Assembly: GCA_910574285.1 (NCBI GenBank)
Contig: CAJTAL010000029.1
Location: forward strand, 1-53,301
Length of the DNA stretch: 53,301 nucleotides
DNA from: Lachnospiraceae bacterium
GTDB taxonomy: Bacteria > Bacillota > Clostridia > Lachnospirales > Lachnospiraceae
Reading direction: 5' to 3'
Shown: positions 7,436-16,485 of the stretch, piece after piece
Layout of the letters: the number at the start of each line of letters is the position of its first letter
Numbering within the stretch: position 1 is the stretch's first letter
Notes under the pieces: generated by a model
Told to the model about the DNA's origin: nothing
Databases searched by the model: none
The model's input: only the letters and a program-made list of their open reading frames with translations
Position numbers and translations under genes: made by a program

Positions 7436-9142
7436 ATGACTAAAATTATGGAGAATTTTAAGCTGCGCAGGCAATACCGGGAGCTGGATCGCGATTGTGC
7501 CAGGCTTTCTTATGAATTATCGGGAGGAGAAGAGGGCGCAAGAAAGCTGTTCATTCCCGACAAGAACAATATGGCGAGGGTGAGGAATACATGGAAAGAA
7601 TTGAAAGAAAGGGCAGAGGCTCTTGAAGAGCCGAATGCGGTATTTTCCTTACTTAAACATCATTTTGAGGATTTCCTGGATTCTCTGGAATATACCATAG
7701 AGAATGCCGAAAAGCACCCGGAAAACTGTTTCGTACAGATGCACTGGATGATTGAGAATATATCTCGTCTGAGTCGAAAGTCTGATGAAAAGCGCTGCAG
7801 GGAGCTGGTGCGCCGACTTGAAGAAGCCTGTGAAGCAGAGGATGTCTTTCTTGGGCTGATCCAGGCGCAGAATGTAGGAAAAGAGGAAGAATTGCAGAAG
7901 ATTTCCAAGGCTCTGCTTCAGGAACAGACAGATATAGAAACTGCCAGGTCAAAGCTTGGAGAATATTTTCCGACATTTACGAAAGAGCAGTGCAAGATTG
8001 CAGACGTGTCGATGACACGGTTTGACCTTATTCTTGGGAGATTGGCAGAGGTATTGTCGAATGAGGGGAATAGGGATTTGAAAGGACGGGACGACGATCT
8101 TACACTGACAGTAAAAATGGAAGAAGACGATTACCGTACATTGCTTCATAAGCAGCTTGGGGTTTCTTTGGATGAACTTCTGGCATGGCATAAGGAAGAA
8201 ATAGAGAAGACACGTGCTGAAGTATTTGCAATTGCAGAGAAGCTTGACATCCCTGAACCGGCGCCTGAGAATATGGTTGAGGTAAATGATATTTTGTTTA
8301 AATACGAGGGTCCATGCAGCAGTTCCGATGAGATGCTAAAGAAAGCCAATGAGTATCTGAAAAGAACCCGCGTTTTGGCTCATGAATATGTGAAACTGCC
8401 AGAGGACGAGAACTGTATCTGTGTGACCGTTCCGGACAGTTGTAAGGATTCTTATCCATGGGGAGGCTATGAGGGAGGAGATTTCAGCGTTCGTCCAATC
8501 ATAGGGCAGATGTTCCTGAATCATCATAATTATCAGAATATCACAGATGGATGGATCAAGCTGAATGCACTTCATGAGGCTTACCCCGGACACCATGTTC
8601 AATATGTGCGGGCTGAAATCGATGAGACGCCGGAGACAGTTAAGATCGGCGCAAAGCTGGTTCCGGTACTGGAAGGAACATGCCTGCGTACGGAGAGAGC
8701 CTTTGAATTTGTCTTTGAGGAGGATCCTTTCTTCCCATTGTTCGTGGCTTATCGGCGTCATCATGCTTCTGTAAGGATCTATGTGGATCTGATGTTGTTC
8801 TATTATGGAGCGACACTTGAGGAAGCGGTGAAGGTCTATGAGAAGGAACTTGGATTCGAGCGGGGGACGGCCAGGAAGCAGGTACAGGCGCACCAGAATG
8901 CACCGGGATATTTTACATGCTATTATTACGGAATGAAGAAGATCTGCGAATGGGAGAAGGAATACGGATTTTCCAAGAAGGATTTTACGGAGCTGTTATT
9001 TTCAGCAGGCTATATCAGTATTGGTTGTCTCGGAGAGTTTGTCAGACTGACGCGGAAAGAGAGGGAGAGTTATTTGCACGATTTTTCCAGCCTTTTGAGA
9101 GAGCGAAAGGAAGAAAGATCTATTGGGTCTTTGACAAGCTAA
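7436..9142 (+). CDS. DUF885 family putative metalloprotease
   Basis: The protein is about 568 residues and intact. DUF885 proteins are zinc-metallopeptidase-like. The signature HEAYPGHH is at residues ~380-387, giving two His and a Glu for metal binding and catalysis. It is followed by the typical EGTCLRTERAFEF and, near the C-terminus, QAHQNAPGYFTCYYYGMKK. There is no signal peptide, so it is probably cytosolic. The substrate is unknown; a peptidase role is assumed. Starts at ATG 7436 (just after GAAAGGA) or ATG 7448 (13 nt from that site) are both possible; a TTG at 7412 is less likely. It shares direction with the aminopeptidase 67 nt downstream, which suggests a joint role in peptide breakdown. 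Confidence 0.8.
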   Translation: MTKIMENFKLRRQYRELDRDCARLSYELSGGEEGARKLFIPDKNNMARVRNTWKELKERAEALEEPNAVFSLLKHHFEDFLDSLEYTIENAEKHPENCFVQMHWMIENISRLSRKSDEKRCRELVRRLEEACEAEDVFLGLIQAQNVGKEEELQKISKALLQEQTDIETARSKLGEYFPTFTKEQCKIADVSMTRFDLILGRLAEVLSNEGNRDLKGRDDDLTLTVKMEEDDYRTLLHKQLGVSLDELLAWHKEEIEKTRAEVFAIAEKLDIPEPAPENMVEVNDILFKYEGPCSSSDEMLKKANEYLKRTRVLAHEYVKLPEDENCICVTVPDSCKDSYPWGGYEGGDFSVRPIIGQMFLNHHNYQNITDGWIKLNALHEAYPGHHVQYVRAEIDETPETVKIGAKLVPVLEGTCLRTERAFEFVFEEDPFFPLFVAYRRHHASVRIYVDLMLFYYGATLEEAVKVYEKELGFERGTARKQVQAHQNAPGYFTCYYYGMKKICEWEKEYGFSKKDFTELLFSAGYISIGCLGEFVRLTRKERESYLHDFSSLLRERKEERSIGSLTS

Positions 9143-9209
9143 AGACAGAATGGATGCATGGATTTCACAATATAAATTAAAAAAGAGATAAGGAGTGTAA
9201 CGAAAACAG

Positions 9210-10451
9210 ATGAAAGCAGATTTTTATAAAGAGAACAGAAGAGCATTTATGGAAAAAGTAGAGACAGGAACATTGTCTGTGTTCATGAGCGGAGAATTAC
9301 TCCGCAAGTCGGCTGATGACGACTATCCGTTTTATGCCAACAGAAATTTTGTATATCTTACAGGAATTGAGCAAAGAGATTCGATTTTGATGCTGTATAA
9401 AAATGCAGAAGGCTATAAAGAGATCTTATTTATCCTGCCTTCGGATATGATGGCAGAGAGATGGACCGGGGAACGGATCAGGCCGGAAATTGCGGCAGAG
9501 ATATCAGGAATTGAAAATATACAGTATTACGATGAATGGAATATGCAGCTTGCAAGTATGATCCAAAAAGAAAAAGTGCAGACAATATATCTTGATCTGG
9601 ATCACAAATCTGACCGGCGCAACTGGAACAGTGCAGACTGGATGAAACAGTATATCGAAACCGGGTATCCTCAGATTGAGATCAGAAATGCCCTGCCGAT
9701 CTTGAAAAAACTGCGCCTGATCAAAAAGGACTGTGAGATCAAGGCTCTGGAGCATGCCGAGAAGATCACCAGGGACGGAATTGTGGCAATGATGGAACAT
9801 TCGAAACCCGGAATGTACGAATATCAGTATAAGGCAGAATATGACTACGCGTTAGCCCAACATGGGGTTCTTGAGCCTGGTTTTACATCAATTATCAGTG
9901 CAGGTAAGAATAATTTCTGTATCCATTATTATGGCTATATGGGACAGGCCAAGGCAGGAGATATTGTGCTGAATGATGTTGGAGTCCGGTGGGGGCATAT
10001 GGTTACGGATGTTTCCAGAGGGTGGCCGTGTGACGGGAAATACACAGAAAAACAGAAATTACTTTTTGAATGTGCATACCGAACCTCACAGCATATGTTT
10101 GACATATTAAAACCAGGAATTCCTATGAAAGAAGTCGATCTGATTATACGGAAATATAATTATGAGCAGCTTAAAGAAGCCGGAGTATGTAAGTCATATG
10201 AAGAGATTGGGAAATATATGTGGCATGGCGGAGCGCATCATATAGGATTTGATGTTCATGATATGGTAGATGTGGAGGGCGTACTGACACAGCCCGGGAT
10301 GGTATTTTGTGTAGATATCGGTATCTATCATGAAGAGTGGGGAATCGGATTCAGGCTGGAGGATAATTGCCTGATCACGGATTCAGGCTGCCGTAATCTT
10401 TCTGAAGATATCCCGCGTACGGTTGAGGATATAGAGGCGATTATGAGTTAG
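9210..10451 (+). CDS. Xaa-Pro aminopeptidase-like M24B metallopeptidase
   Basis: The 413-residue protein has an N-terminal aminopeptidase-P domain (residues ~1-150, YANRNFVYLTGIEQRDS) and a C-terminal pita-bread M24 domain. Metal ligands by position are D256 (LNDVG), D267 (VTDVSRGWP), H343 in HGGAHHIGFDVHD and E384 (RLEDNCL). The fourth ligand position, Glu in the usual VEPGIY, is here D369 in CVDIGIY. The conservative change could alter metal choice or activity. The product removes N-terminal residues preceding proline in the cytosol. The ATG is preceded by AAGGAG (9189-9194) at a long spacing. The gene follows the DUF885 protein and probably belongs to one unit. Confidence 0.88.
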   Translation: MKADFYKENRRAFMEKVETGTLSVFMSGELLRKSADDDYPFYANRNFVYLTGIEQRDSILMLYKNAEGYKEILFILPSDMMAERWTGERIRPEIAAEISGIENIQYYDEWNMQLASMIQKEKVQTIYLDLDHKSDRRNWNSADWMKQYIETGYPQIEIRNALPILKKLRLIKKDCEIKALEHAEKITRDGIVAMMEHSKPGMYEYQYKAEYDYALAQHGVLEPGFTSIISAGKNNFCIHYYGYMGQAKAGDIVLNDVGVRWGHMVTDVSRGWPCDGKYTEKQKLLFECAYRTSQHMFDILKPGIPMKEVDLIIRKYNYEQLKEAGVCKSYEEIGKYMWHGGAHHIGFDVHDMVDVEGVLTQPGMVFCVDIGIYHEEWGIGFRLEDNCLITDSGCRNLSEDIPRTVEDIEAIMS

Positions 10452-10560
10452 GTATTATTGCGCTCTGTCGGAGGATTCCTGCGGAAAGCAGATGATTTCC
10501 ATATATTTTCGGATTTTCAATCTTTTTAGAAAACCTGTTCCTTTTTGTAAGTTGAATCTG

Positions 10561-10566
10561 TATAAT
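10561..10566 (+). promoter_or_regulatory. candidate −10 box for the acetyltransferase gene
   Basis: A perfect TATAAT lies 37 nt before the start at 10603. It is preceded by a T-rich tract without a clear −35 at 17 bp, so only the −10 is supported. Confidence 0.4.
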
Positions 10567-10602
10567 AGAACTAACGAGTAAACAGAAAGGCGGAGGTAGA
10601 TT

Positions 10603-11196
10603 ATGACAGAAAGGGAAAAAATGTTAGCAGGGCAGCTTTATGATTGCGGGGACGCTGAATTATTAGCACAATGGCATAAGGCAAAGGATCTGGCAAGAGA
10701 TTATAACCAGACAGACTCTGCGGATGCATGCAAGAAAGAAGCAATCTTGAATGAGTTATTAGGAGGAAAAGGTAAAAATCTTTGGATCACGGCGCCTTTC
10801 TATGTTGATTATGGTAATAATATTTATTTTGGCAATAATTGCGAAGTGAATATGAATTGTACATTTTTAGATGATAATATCATTCGTATTGGAGATAATG
10901 CCTTGATTGCTCCCAATGTACAGATATATACAGCATTTCATCCAACAAATGCAATTGACCGATTCGGAGAACCGAAAGAAGACGGCTCTTTTGAATTTTG
11001 TAAAACTCAAACAGCACCGGTTACAATAGGAAATAATGTCTGGATTGGAGGAGGAGCTATTATTATGCCTGGAGTTACAATAGGAAACAATGTTGTAATC
11101 GGAGCAGGAAGCATCGTTACAAAGGATATTCCGGACAATACAATAGCATATGGGAATCCTTGCCGGGTTATGAGAGAGAACGGGGCGGTACATTAA
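10603..11196 (+). CDS. maltose/galactoside-type O-acetyltransferase
   Basis: The 197-residue protein belongs to the left-handed beta-helix acyltransferases (LacA/Maa type). Residues 1-55 form the N-terminal Mac domain (MTEREKMLAGQLYDC). The rest is hexapeptide repeats with many I-G-N-N steps, and the catalytic His lies in YTAFHPTNAID near residue 112. It is expected to transfer acetyl from acetyl-CoA to a sugar hydroxyl as a trimer in the cytosol. A clear AGGCGGAGG ribosome site precedes the ATG. It has its own candidate promoter and lies 52 nt before the next gene. Whether it acts on free sugars or on envelope glycans cannot be told. Confidence 0.88.
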   Translation: MTEREKMLAGQLYDCGDAELLAQWHKAKDLARDYNQTDSADACKKEAILNELLGGKGKNLWITAPFYVDYGNNIYFGNNCEVNMNCTFLDDNIIRIGDNALIAPNVQIYTAFHPTNAIDRFGEPKEDGSFEFCKTQTAPVTIGNNVWIGGGAIIMPGVTIGNNVVIGAGSIVTKDIPDNTIAYGNPCRVMRENGAVH

Positions 11197-11248
11197 TCTG
11201 TGCCGAGAAGGAAAAGCAGGTACGCAGAAGGGAAGAAAGGAAGAAAAA

Positions 11249-12616
11249 ATGAAATATATTTTGAAATATATCCGAAGAATATGCTGTGCATTTTTCATTT
11301 TTCTTACAGCGAATGTACCAATGCTGAATTATGTATTGTCATTAAATGGAATGGTATTTCCGAAGCTTTGGAGAATTCTTTTCATCTTCTTTTTGTTTTT
11401 GGGAGTAGCCGTGATCAATGTAGTCCCGGCGTTTTCTCATCGTAGGATTCCGGGTAAGAGGCTTAAGGTCTGCGCGGACGGGTGCGAGCTTCTGATTTAT
11501 TTCCTGATATCTGTGACGGCGTCGGTAATATGCCTGCTAGTTACGCTGCCGATGGTATTTGCGGATAATAAGATGATCTGGCTCGGGAATTTGCTCTGTG
11601 TAATCCTTGTGGAGGCGGCTGTCTTCTGGGGCGGAATCATCCGAGTGTATCTTACGTCCGCTCAGATCGGGATCAAATGGCGGACCATCGGACTGGTGTG
11701 CGGATGGATACCTGTGGTTCATCTGATTGTGCTGATGAAGATCATCAGGATGGCGTTGGCTGAGTGGGAATTCGAGAGCGGGAAGATCATGCAGGCTCAG
11801 GAGAGAAAGGATGAACTGCTGTGCCGGACCAGATATCCGATACTGATGGTGCATGGGGTATTTTTCCGTGATTTTAAATATTTTAACTACTGGGGACGGA
11901 TACCGAAGGAGCTTGAGAATCACGGAGCCGTGATATATTATGGAAATCATCAGTCGGCAGCCTCTGTTGCAGACAGCGGCAGGGAGCTTGCCTGCCGCAT
12001 AGAAGAGATCGTGGCAGAGTCCGGCTGTGAGAAGGTTAATATCATTGCGCATTCGAAGGGCGGGCTGGATTCGAGGTATGCGGTCAGTTGTCTTGGAATG
12101 GACAAGTATGTCGCGTCTCTTACGACCATCAATACGCCGCACAGAGGATGTATCTTTGCAGATTATCTTCTGGACAAGATTCCTGGGGCAGCGAAGGATA
12201 AGGTGGCGGAGAGTTATAATTCTGCGCTTAAGGTGCTGGGAGATGAGACTCCGGATTTTATGGCGGCGGTGACAGATCTTACGGCTTCTGCCTGTAAGGA
12301 ATTCAACAAGAAGGCGGCGGACAGGCCGGGTGTCTATTATCAGAGCGTTGGGTCGAAGCTTAATGTGGCGTCGGGAGGACGTTTTCCCCTGAATTTTTCT
12401 CATCAGCTTGTGAAATATTTTGACGGGCCGAACGATGGACTGGTAGCGGAGAGTTCTTTTCCGTGGGGAGAGGATTATACTTTTCTTACGACCTGCGGGA
12501 AAAGGGGGATTTCCCATGGTGATATGATTGATCTGAACCGGGAGAATATTAAAGATTTTGATGTGAGAGAATTTTATGTGAGGTTGGTGAACGGTCTGAA
12601 GGAGAAAGAACTGTAG
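11249..12616 (+). CDS. membrane-anchored alpha/beta hydrolase (lipase/esterase-like)
   Basis: The 455-residue protein starts with four to five predicted membrane segments (residues ~8-165). These are followed by an alpha/beta-hydrolase domain from PILMVHGVFFRDF (~195) to the end. The catalytic triad is visible: S269 in IIAHSKGG, D396 in FDGPNDGLV and H423 in GISHGDM. This pattern is that of triacylglycerol-lipase/esterases, and the presence of a multi-pass N-terminus suggests an intramembrane or cytoplasmic-face activity on lipids. The ATG at 11249 follows GGAAGAAAGGAAGAAAAA, a good ribosome site. The gene ends 44 nt before the PBP gene, suggesting a shared transcript. The true substrate is unknown. 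Confidence 0.75.
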   Translation: MKYILKYIRRICCAFFIFLTANVPMLNYVLSLNGMVFPKLWRILFIFFLFLGVAVINVVPAFSHRRIPGKRLKVCADGCELLIYFLISVTASVICLLVTLPMVFADNKMIWLGNLLCVILVEAAVFWGGIIRVYLTSAQIGIKWRTIGLVCGWIPVVHLIVLMKIIRMALAEWEFESGKIMQAQERKDELLCRTRYPILMVHGVFFRDFKYFNYWGRIPKELENHGAVIYYGNHQSAASVADSGRELACRIEEIVAESGCEKVNIIAHSKGGLDSRYAVSCLGMDKYVASLTTINTPHRGCIFADYLLDKIPGAAKDKVAESYNSALKVLGDETPDFMAAVTDLTASACKEFNKKAADRPGVYYQSVGSKLNVASGGRFPLNFSHQLVKYFDGPNDGLVAESSFPWGEDYTFLTTCGKRGISHGDMIDLNRENIKDFDVREFYVRLVNGLKEKEL

Positions 12617-12660
12617 ATGAGTTTGCCGGAAGAATTATATATCAAAGAGAGGAGAACCGG

Positions 12661-14808
12661 ATGCATACTGTTCGTAATGAAAGAGGCAGGAAAGAAAAGA
12701 AGCAGAACCACAAAAGCCGCGGAGCAGGGATAAAGCTCTCTGTCCTGCTTTGTATCGTGATCCTGTCCTGCCTGGCGGGATGTGTAAGTTATCTGATGCA
12801 TGTCAGGGAGCTTGAGAGGGAAAAACCAGGGAAATTACTTACAGAATATATGGAGCACATAGAGAAACAGGAATATGAAGAGATGTATGCCATGACGACG
12901 CTGGAAGGAAAGAAGGGATCGGACAAGGAAGCATTTATAGAACGGAATTCTAAGATATACGAAGGTATGGAGGCCAGGGATGTTAAACTTAGCGGTATCG
13001 TCATAGGCGAGAAAGAGGATCAGAAGGTCAGTGTCACATATCATATGGCGTTTGAGACGGTTGGAGGGGAGGTAAGTTTTGATCAGGAGGCTGTGTTCAG
13101 AGACACGGAGGACGGATACCGGCTGGAATGGGATGACAGTCTGATCTTTCCGGTTCTTACGCCGGAGGACAAGATCAGTGTGAATACCATTTCTGCAGAG
13201 AGGGGCAGCATTCTGGACAGGAACGGCAAATTGCTTGCCGGAAAGGCGGCTGCAGTCTCTGTCGGGATAGTTCCCGGGAAACTGGAAGATAAGGCTGCGG
13301 CGCTTCAGAGAATGTCAGAGCTTCTGGAGACAGATATTGAATCCATAGAAAGCAAGTTGTCTGCCGCCTGGGTAAAAGAAGACTCTTTTGTACCGGTCAC
13401 GACGATCCCTAAGATCAATGAGTTGGATCTCGGAGCATTGGATGTCGATGAGTCTGTCCTGGCAGAGCAGGATCGCCAGACACAGCTTCTCTCCATTCCG
13501 GGTGTCATGCTGTCGGATACGGAGGTGCGTACGTATAGCCTGGGGGCGGCGGCTTCACATCTGACCGGCTATGTCCAGGAGGTAACCGCGGAAGACTTAG
13601 AAGAGCATCCGGATGAGGGGTACAGTGCGGGAAGCGTCATCGGAAGAAGCGGCGCCGAAGCGCTCTTTGAGTCCGAATTAAGGGGACGGGACGGTCATGA
13701 GGTACGTATCATTGACGAAAACGGCGATATGAAGGTTGTGATAGCAAGAATTGAGAAAAAAGACGGAGCAGATGTTAAGCTCACGATCGACGCAGACTTG
13801 CAGCAGATGCTGTATCAGCAGTTTCAGGAAGATGAAGGATGTTCCGTGGCGATGAATCCTTATACCGGAGAAGTGTTGGCGTTGGTGAGCACGCCCTCTT
13901 ACGACTGTAATGATTTTATCAGGGGGATGTCCGCACAGAGATGGAATTCCCTGAATGAAGACGAGAAACAACCGATGTATAACCGGTTTCGGCAGGTGTG
14001 GTGTCCGGGTTCTTCTTTTAAGCCGGTTGTCGCGGCGATCGGGCTGAATACGGGGACGCTGGACCCGGGTGAAGACTTCGGGAATGAAGGTCTCTCCTGG
14101 CAGAAAGATGCTTCCTGGGGTTCTTATCATGTGACGACCCTCCATGCGTACACGCCTGTCATTATGAAGAATGCTTTGATTTATTCAGATAATATCTACT
14201 TTGCGAAAGCGGCGTTGAAGATCGGCGCGGATACACTGATGAGTTCCCTGGATGCACTGGAATTTAATCAAGAGATACCCTTTGACATCGTGATGAGTAA
14301 GTCTCAGTACTCGAACAGCGAGACGATTGAATCCGAGATACAGCTCGCGGACAGCGGGTACGGACAAGGGCAGATCCTGGTTAATCCGCTGCATCTGGCG
14401 AGTATTTATACTTCGTTTGTAAATGAAGGAAATGTGATTCAGCCATATCTTAAGTATCAGGAGAACCCGAAAGGAGAGGTATGGCTCTCCCAGGCATTTT
14501 CCATGGACGCCGTGTCACAGGTTGCGGAAGGGTTAAGAGGCGTTGTGAATGATCCGAATGGAACCGGGTATGCGGCGCACAGGGAGGATATCGTCCTTGC
14601 GGGAAAGACCGGGACGGCGGAGATCAAAGATTCTGTGGACGATACCGAAGGAACCGAAATCGGATGGTTTGCCGTATATACGGAGAGCAGGGAAGCTGCG
14701 AAACCGGTTCTTATTGTCAGTATGGTGGAGAATGTAAAAGGACTTGGGGGAAGCGGGTATGTGGTGAATAAAGATAAGGCGGTGCTTGACAGGTATCTGT
14801 CATATTAA
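12661..14808 (+). CDS. class B penicillin-binding protein (MecA/PBP3-like transpeptidase)
   Basis: The 715-residue protein carries a basic N-terminus, one membrane segment (~26-48) and an NTF2-like MecA_N domain (~50-160). A dimerisation domain and the transpeptidase domain follow from ~370. Active-site motifs are in order: S451-S-F-K454, S509-D-N511 and K649-T-G in AGKTGTAE. It cross-links peptidoglycan on the outer face of the membrane; MecA-like members can confer low beta-lactam affinity, which cannot be judged here. The membrane segment ends in LAGC, which fits a lipobox, so it might be a lipoprotein rather than a simple signal anchor. GAGGAG precedes the ATG, and a strong terminator follows the stop. 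Confidence 0.9.
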   Translation: MHTVRNERGRKEKKQNHKSRGAGIKLSVLLCIVILSCLAGCVSYLMHVRELEREKPGKLLTEYMEHIEKQEYEEMYAMTTLEGKKGSDKEAFIERNSKIYEGMEARDVKLSGIVIGEKEDQKVSVTYHMAFETVGGEVSFDQEAVFRDTEDGYRLEWDDSLIFPVLTPEDKISVNTISAERGSILDRNGKLLAGKAAAVSVGIVPGKLEDKAAALQRMSELLETDIESIESKLSAAWVKEDSFVPVTTIPKINELDLGALDVDESVLAEQDRQTQLLSIPGVMLSDTEVRTYSLGAAASHLTGYVQEVTAEDLEEHPDEGYSAGSVIGRSGAEALFESELRGRDGHEVRIIDENGDMKVVIARIEKKDGADVKLTIDADLQQMLYQQFQEDEGCSVAMNPYTGEVLALVSTPSYDCNDFIRGMSAQRWNSLNEDEKQPMYNRFRQVWCPGSSFKPVVAAIGLNTGTLDPGEDFGNEGLSWQKDASWGSYHVTTLHAYTPVIMKNALIYSDNIYFAKAALKIGADTLMSSLDALEFNQEIPFDIVMSKSQYSNSETIESEIQLADSGYGQGQILVNPLHLASIYTSFVNEGNVIQPYLKYQENPKGEVWLSQAFSMDAVSQVAEGLRGVVNDPNGTGYAAHREDIVLAGKTGTAEIKDSVDDTEGTEIGWFAVYTESREAAKPVLIVSMVENVKGLGGSGYVVNKDKAVLDRYLSY

Positions 14809-14816
14809 GATAGGCA

Positions 14817-14856
14817 AAAGACATTAGCGAATATAGTCGTTAATGTCTTTCGTTTT
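14817..14856. terminator. rho-independent terminator after the PBP gene
   Basis: AAAGACATTA and GCGA pair with TCGT and TAATGTCTTT around an AATATAG-like loop, followed by CGTTTT. A short A-run on the left side makes it plausibly bidirectional. Confidence 0.8.
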
Positions 14857-14881
14857 GTAGTAAAGCACGATGCTTCATTAC
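14857..14881. repeat. recombinase-like palindromic site C (imperfect)
   Basis: The left arm GTAGTAAAGCA, a 3-bp centre CGA and the right arm TGCTTCATTAC form an 11-3-11 inverted repeat, with 9 of 11 arm positions complementary. The same architecture and arm sequence recur at 16416-16440 and 16793-16817. It sits between the PBP terminator and the integrase gene and may be a recombination site or an operator. Confidence 0.5.
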
Positions 14882-14918
14882 GCAGAAGATTCATGATAAA
14901 ATTCCCACATAAACTCTG

Positions 14919-14961
14919 TTTATCTTGGTTATATTCCCACGCTAAAGAGATTTGTCAATAT
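14919..14961 (-). repeat. copy 1 of a promoter-like direct repeat flanking the integrase
   Basis: This ~45-bp segment matches 16474-16517 at roughly 80% (shared TTTATCTT, GTTAT, CCACGC and GATTTGTCAA blocks). On the − strand it offers a TTGACA (14953-14958) with weak −10 options at 17 bp (AATATA) or 19 bp (TATAAC). It would fire leftward into the terminator at 14817-14856. Together with site C it forms a ~105-bp unit repeated downstream of the integrase. Confidence 0.5.
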
Positions 14962-14964
14962 TTT

Positions 14965-15046
14965 TGCCAAATATAAAGGCATTTGTAAAAAATCGGCGGT
15001 ATTATTTCTGCCAAAGAGGGGGTAATACAAAAGATTCTGTGCCAAA
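14965..15046 (+). repeat. three TGCCAAA repeats upstream of the integrase
   Basis: TGCCAAA occurs at 14965-14971, 15009-15015 and 15040-15046, all in the same orientation. Short repeated motifs near an integrase gene may be arm-type or autoregulatory binding sites. No clear integrase promoter was found in 14960-15105. Confidence 0.35.
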
Positions 15047-15105
15047 ATTCGTGGATTTTACCTTGATTAGCAGGCAAATAACGGAAAGTACAAAGGAGGA
15101 ATTTT

Positions 15106-16254
15106 ATGGCACGAAGAGGTGAAAATATTTTCAGAAGGAAAGACGGACGGTGGGAAGCGCGCTATATACATCATTATGAGAACGGAAGAGCAAAATACCG
15201 ATACATCTACGGGACGAGTTATGTAGAAGTGAAGGCGAAGAAGCAGGCGGAACAGGCGCTGCCGGAGAATAGCGCCGTTCACCATGTCAAGCAGTTGGCA
15301 ACTTTTGAACAGTTGGCATACGTATGGCTTGCCGATACTAAGATCACAGTAAAGGAATCCACATATACCAGATATCACCGCATTGTACGGCTTTATCTAT
15401 TTCCGCACTTAGGGAGCCAGTCCGTTTCGAAGATTGATGTGGCATTCTTAAGAGGCCTGCCCGAGAAGCTGCTTACGGAGGGAGGTATAGAGAGAACACC
15501 GCTGGCTCCCAAAACAGTTTCCGATATTTTGTGCGTGTTAAAATCCATTTTCCAATATGGGAAAAATCATGCGTATCCATGTCCTGAACCCAGTCTTCTG
15601 CATTATCCGCAGAAAAAATCCAAATCAATTAAAATACTGACAGAAGAAAACCGAATGAAATTAGAAAAGTTACTGCTAAGCTCCGAGGATACAACAAGCC
15701 TCGGAATTCTTTTCACTATGTTTACCGGAGTGAGGATCGGTGAATTGTGCGGGCTGCGCTGGGAAGATGTGGATTTCCACTCCCTTACGGTTCATATAAG
15801 CCGGACGGTTGAGAGGATCGCGGATCTGGATCCGGAAGTGAATTCGAGGACGAAGGTCGTAGTCAGTGAACCAAAGACAGAAAACTCTTTTCGTGAGATT
15901 CCCCTTCCCAGGTTCCTCGCCGAATATCTTTCTATGAGAAAACGAGGACCGGAATGCTATCTGTTGACGGGAAACAGAAGACATACGGAGCCGCATCAGT
16001 TTTATATCCGCTATCAGAAGTATCTGAAACAGCATGGAATAGAGAACTACTCCTTTCATGCGCTTCGTCATACATTTGCTACACGGTGTGTAGAGATGGG
16101 ATTCGATACAAAATCCCTGGCAGAGATCCTGGGGCATTCCAACATTAATACTACGCTATCCGTGTATGTGCACCCGTCGATTCAGCAGAAGAAGACGCAG
16201 ATGGAGCGGCTGACGCCGTCTCATGCTAATTTCTGTGAACAGCAGGCAGAATAG
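15106..16254 (+). CDS. tyrosine site-specific recombinase/integrase
   Basis: The 382-residue protein is full length. It has an N-terminal arm-binding-like domain (AP2-type, RRGENIFRRKDGRWEARYIH), a core-binding SAM-like domain (~70-165) and a catalytic domain. Catalytic residues are R210 (TGVRIGEL), H318 and R321 (HALRHTFATR), H344 (LGHS) and Y354 (SVYVHP). AAAGGAGG precedes the ATG. It makes and rejoins DNA strands at specific sites. No excisionase, phage or conjugation genes accompany it. Instead it is bracketed by palindromic 11-3-11 sites and lies directly before the helicase-LoaP-polysaccharide genes. That setting is more like a locus-dedicated invertase than a mobile-element integrase. 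The inversion role is inference. Confidence 0.9.
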   Translation: MARRGENIFRRKDGRWEARYIHHYENGRAKYRYIYGTSYVEVKAKKQAEQALPENSAVHHVKQLATFEQLAYVWLADTKITVKESTYTRYHRIVRLYLFPHLGSQSVSKIDVAFLRGLPEKLLTEGGIERTPLAPKTVSDILCVLKSIFQYGKNHAYPCPEPSLLHYPQKKSKSIKILTEENRMKLEKLLLSSEDTTSLGILFTMFTGVRIGELCGLRWEDVDFHSLTVHISRTVERIADLDPEVNSRTKVVVSEPKTENSFREIPLPRFLAEYLSMRKRGPECYLLTGNRRHTEPHQFYIRYQKYLKQHGIENYSFHALRHTFATRCVEMGFDTKSLAEILGHSNINTTLSVYVHPSIQQKKTQMERLTPSHANFCEQQAE

Positions 16255-16260
16255 CTGCCG

Positions 16261-16270
16261 GTTTGACACC
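16261..16270 (+). repeat. GTTTGACACC, inverted copy at 16650-16659
   Basis: A perfect 10-bp inverted pair lies on either side of site A: GTTTGACACC at 16261-16270 and GGTGTCAAAC at 16650-16659. Related TAGTCAAAA motifs occur at 16639-16647 and 16731-16739. They could be accessory recombinase-binding sites. Confidence 0.35.
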
Positions 16271-16361
16271 TGTTGCCTGTGAATATGGTTGAAGGGCGGA
16301 AAAAGCAGATGGCTGGCAGATAGGAGACCTGATTCATTATTGATACATTTTTATAGCAAAA

Positions 16362-16396
16362 AAGAGCCGGATTTATTATAGATTCGGCTCTTTTAT
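16362..16396. terminator. bidirectional terminator after the integrase
   Basis: GAGCCGGAT pairs with ATTCGGCTC, with AAAAAA on the left and TTTTATAC on the right, so it can stop transcription from either side. It would also stop leftward transcripts from the promoter at 16486-16514. Confidence 0.8.
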
Positions 16397-16415
16397 ACTC
16401 AGAAAAATAAAAAAT

Positions 16416-16440
16416 GTAATGAATTACATTACTTCATTAC
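16416..16440. repeat. recombinase-like palindromic site A
   Basis: The left arm GTAATGAATTA, centre CAT and right arm TACTTCATTAC give an 11-3-11 site with one arm mismatch. Its reverse complement matches site B (16793-16817) at 24 of 25 positions, and at 29 of 30 including flanks, whereas the direct alignment has four mismatches. A and B are therefore inverted relative to each other. Confidence 0.65.
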
Positions 16441-16485
16441 ACTTTCTTTTATACAAAAAAGATCTAAATTTCATTTATCTTCGTT

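Noticed and set aside
8336-8893. 185-codon frame on the − strand
   Set aside because: It is the shadow of the DUF885 gene, whose catalytic motif is intact.
11537-12517. 326-codon frame on the − strand
   Set aside because: It lies entirely opposite the hydrolase gene with its complete Ser-Asp-His triad; the antisense product is Arg/His/Pro-rich and has no start signal.
15106-16254. Integrase as marker of a prophage or conjugative element
   Set aside because: No phage, conjugation, excisionase or replication genes lie beside it, and no tRNA attachment site was seen.
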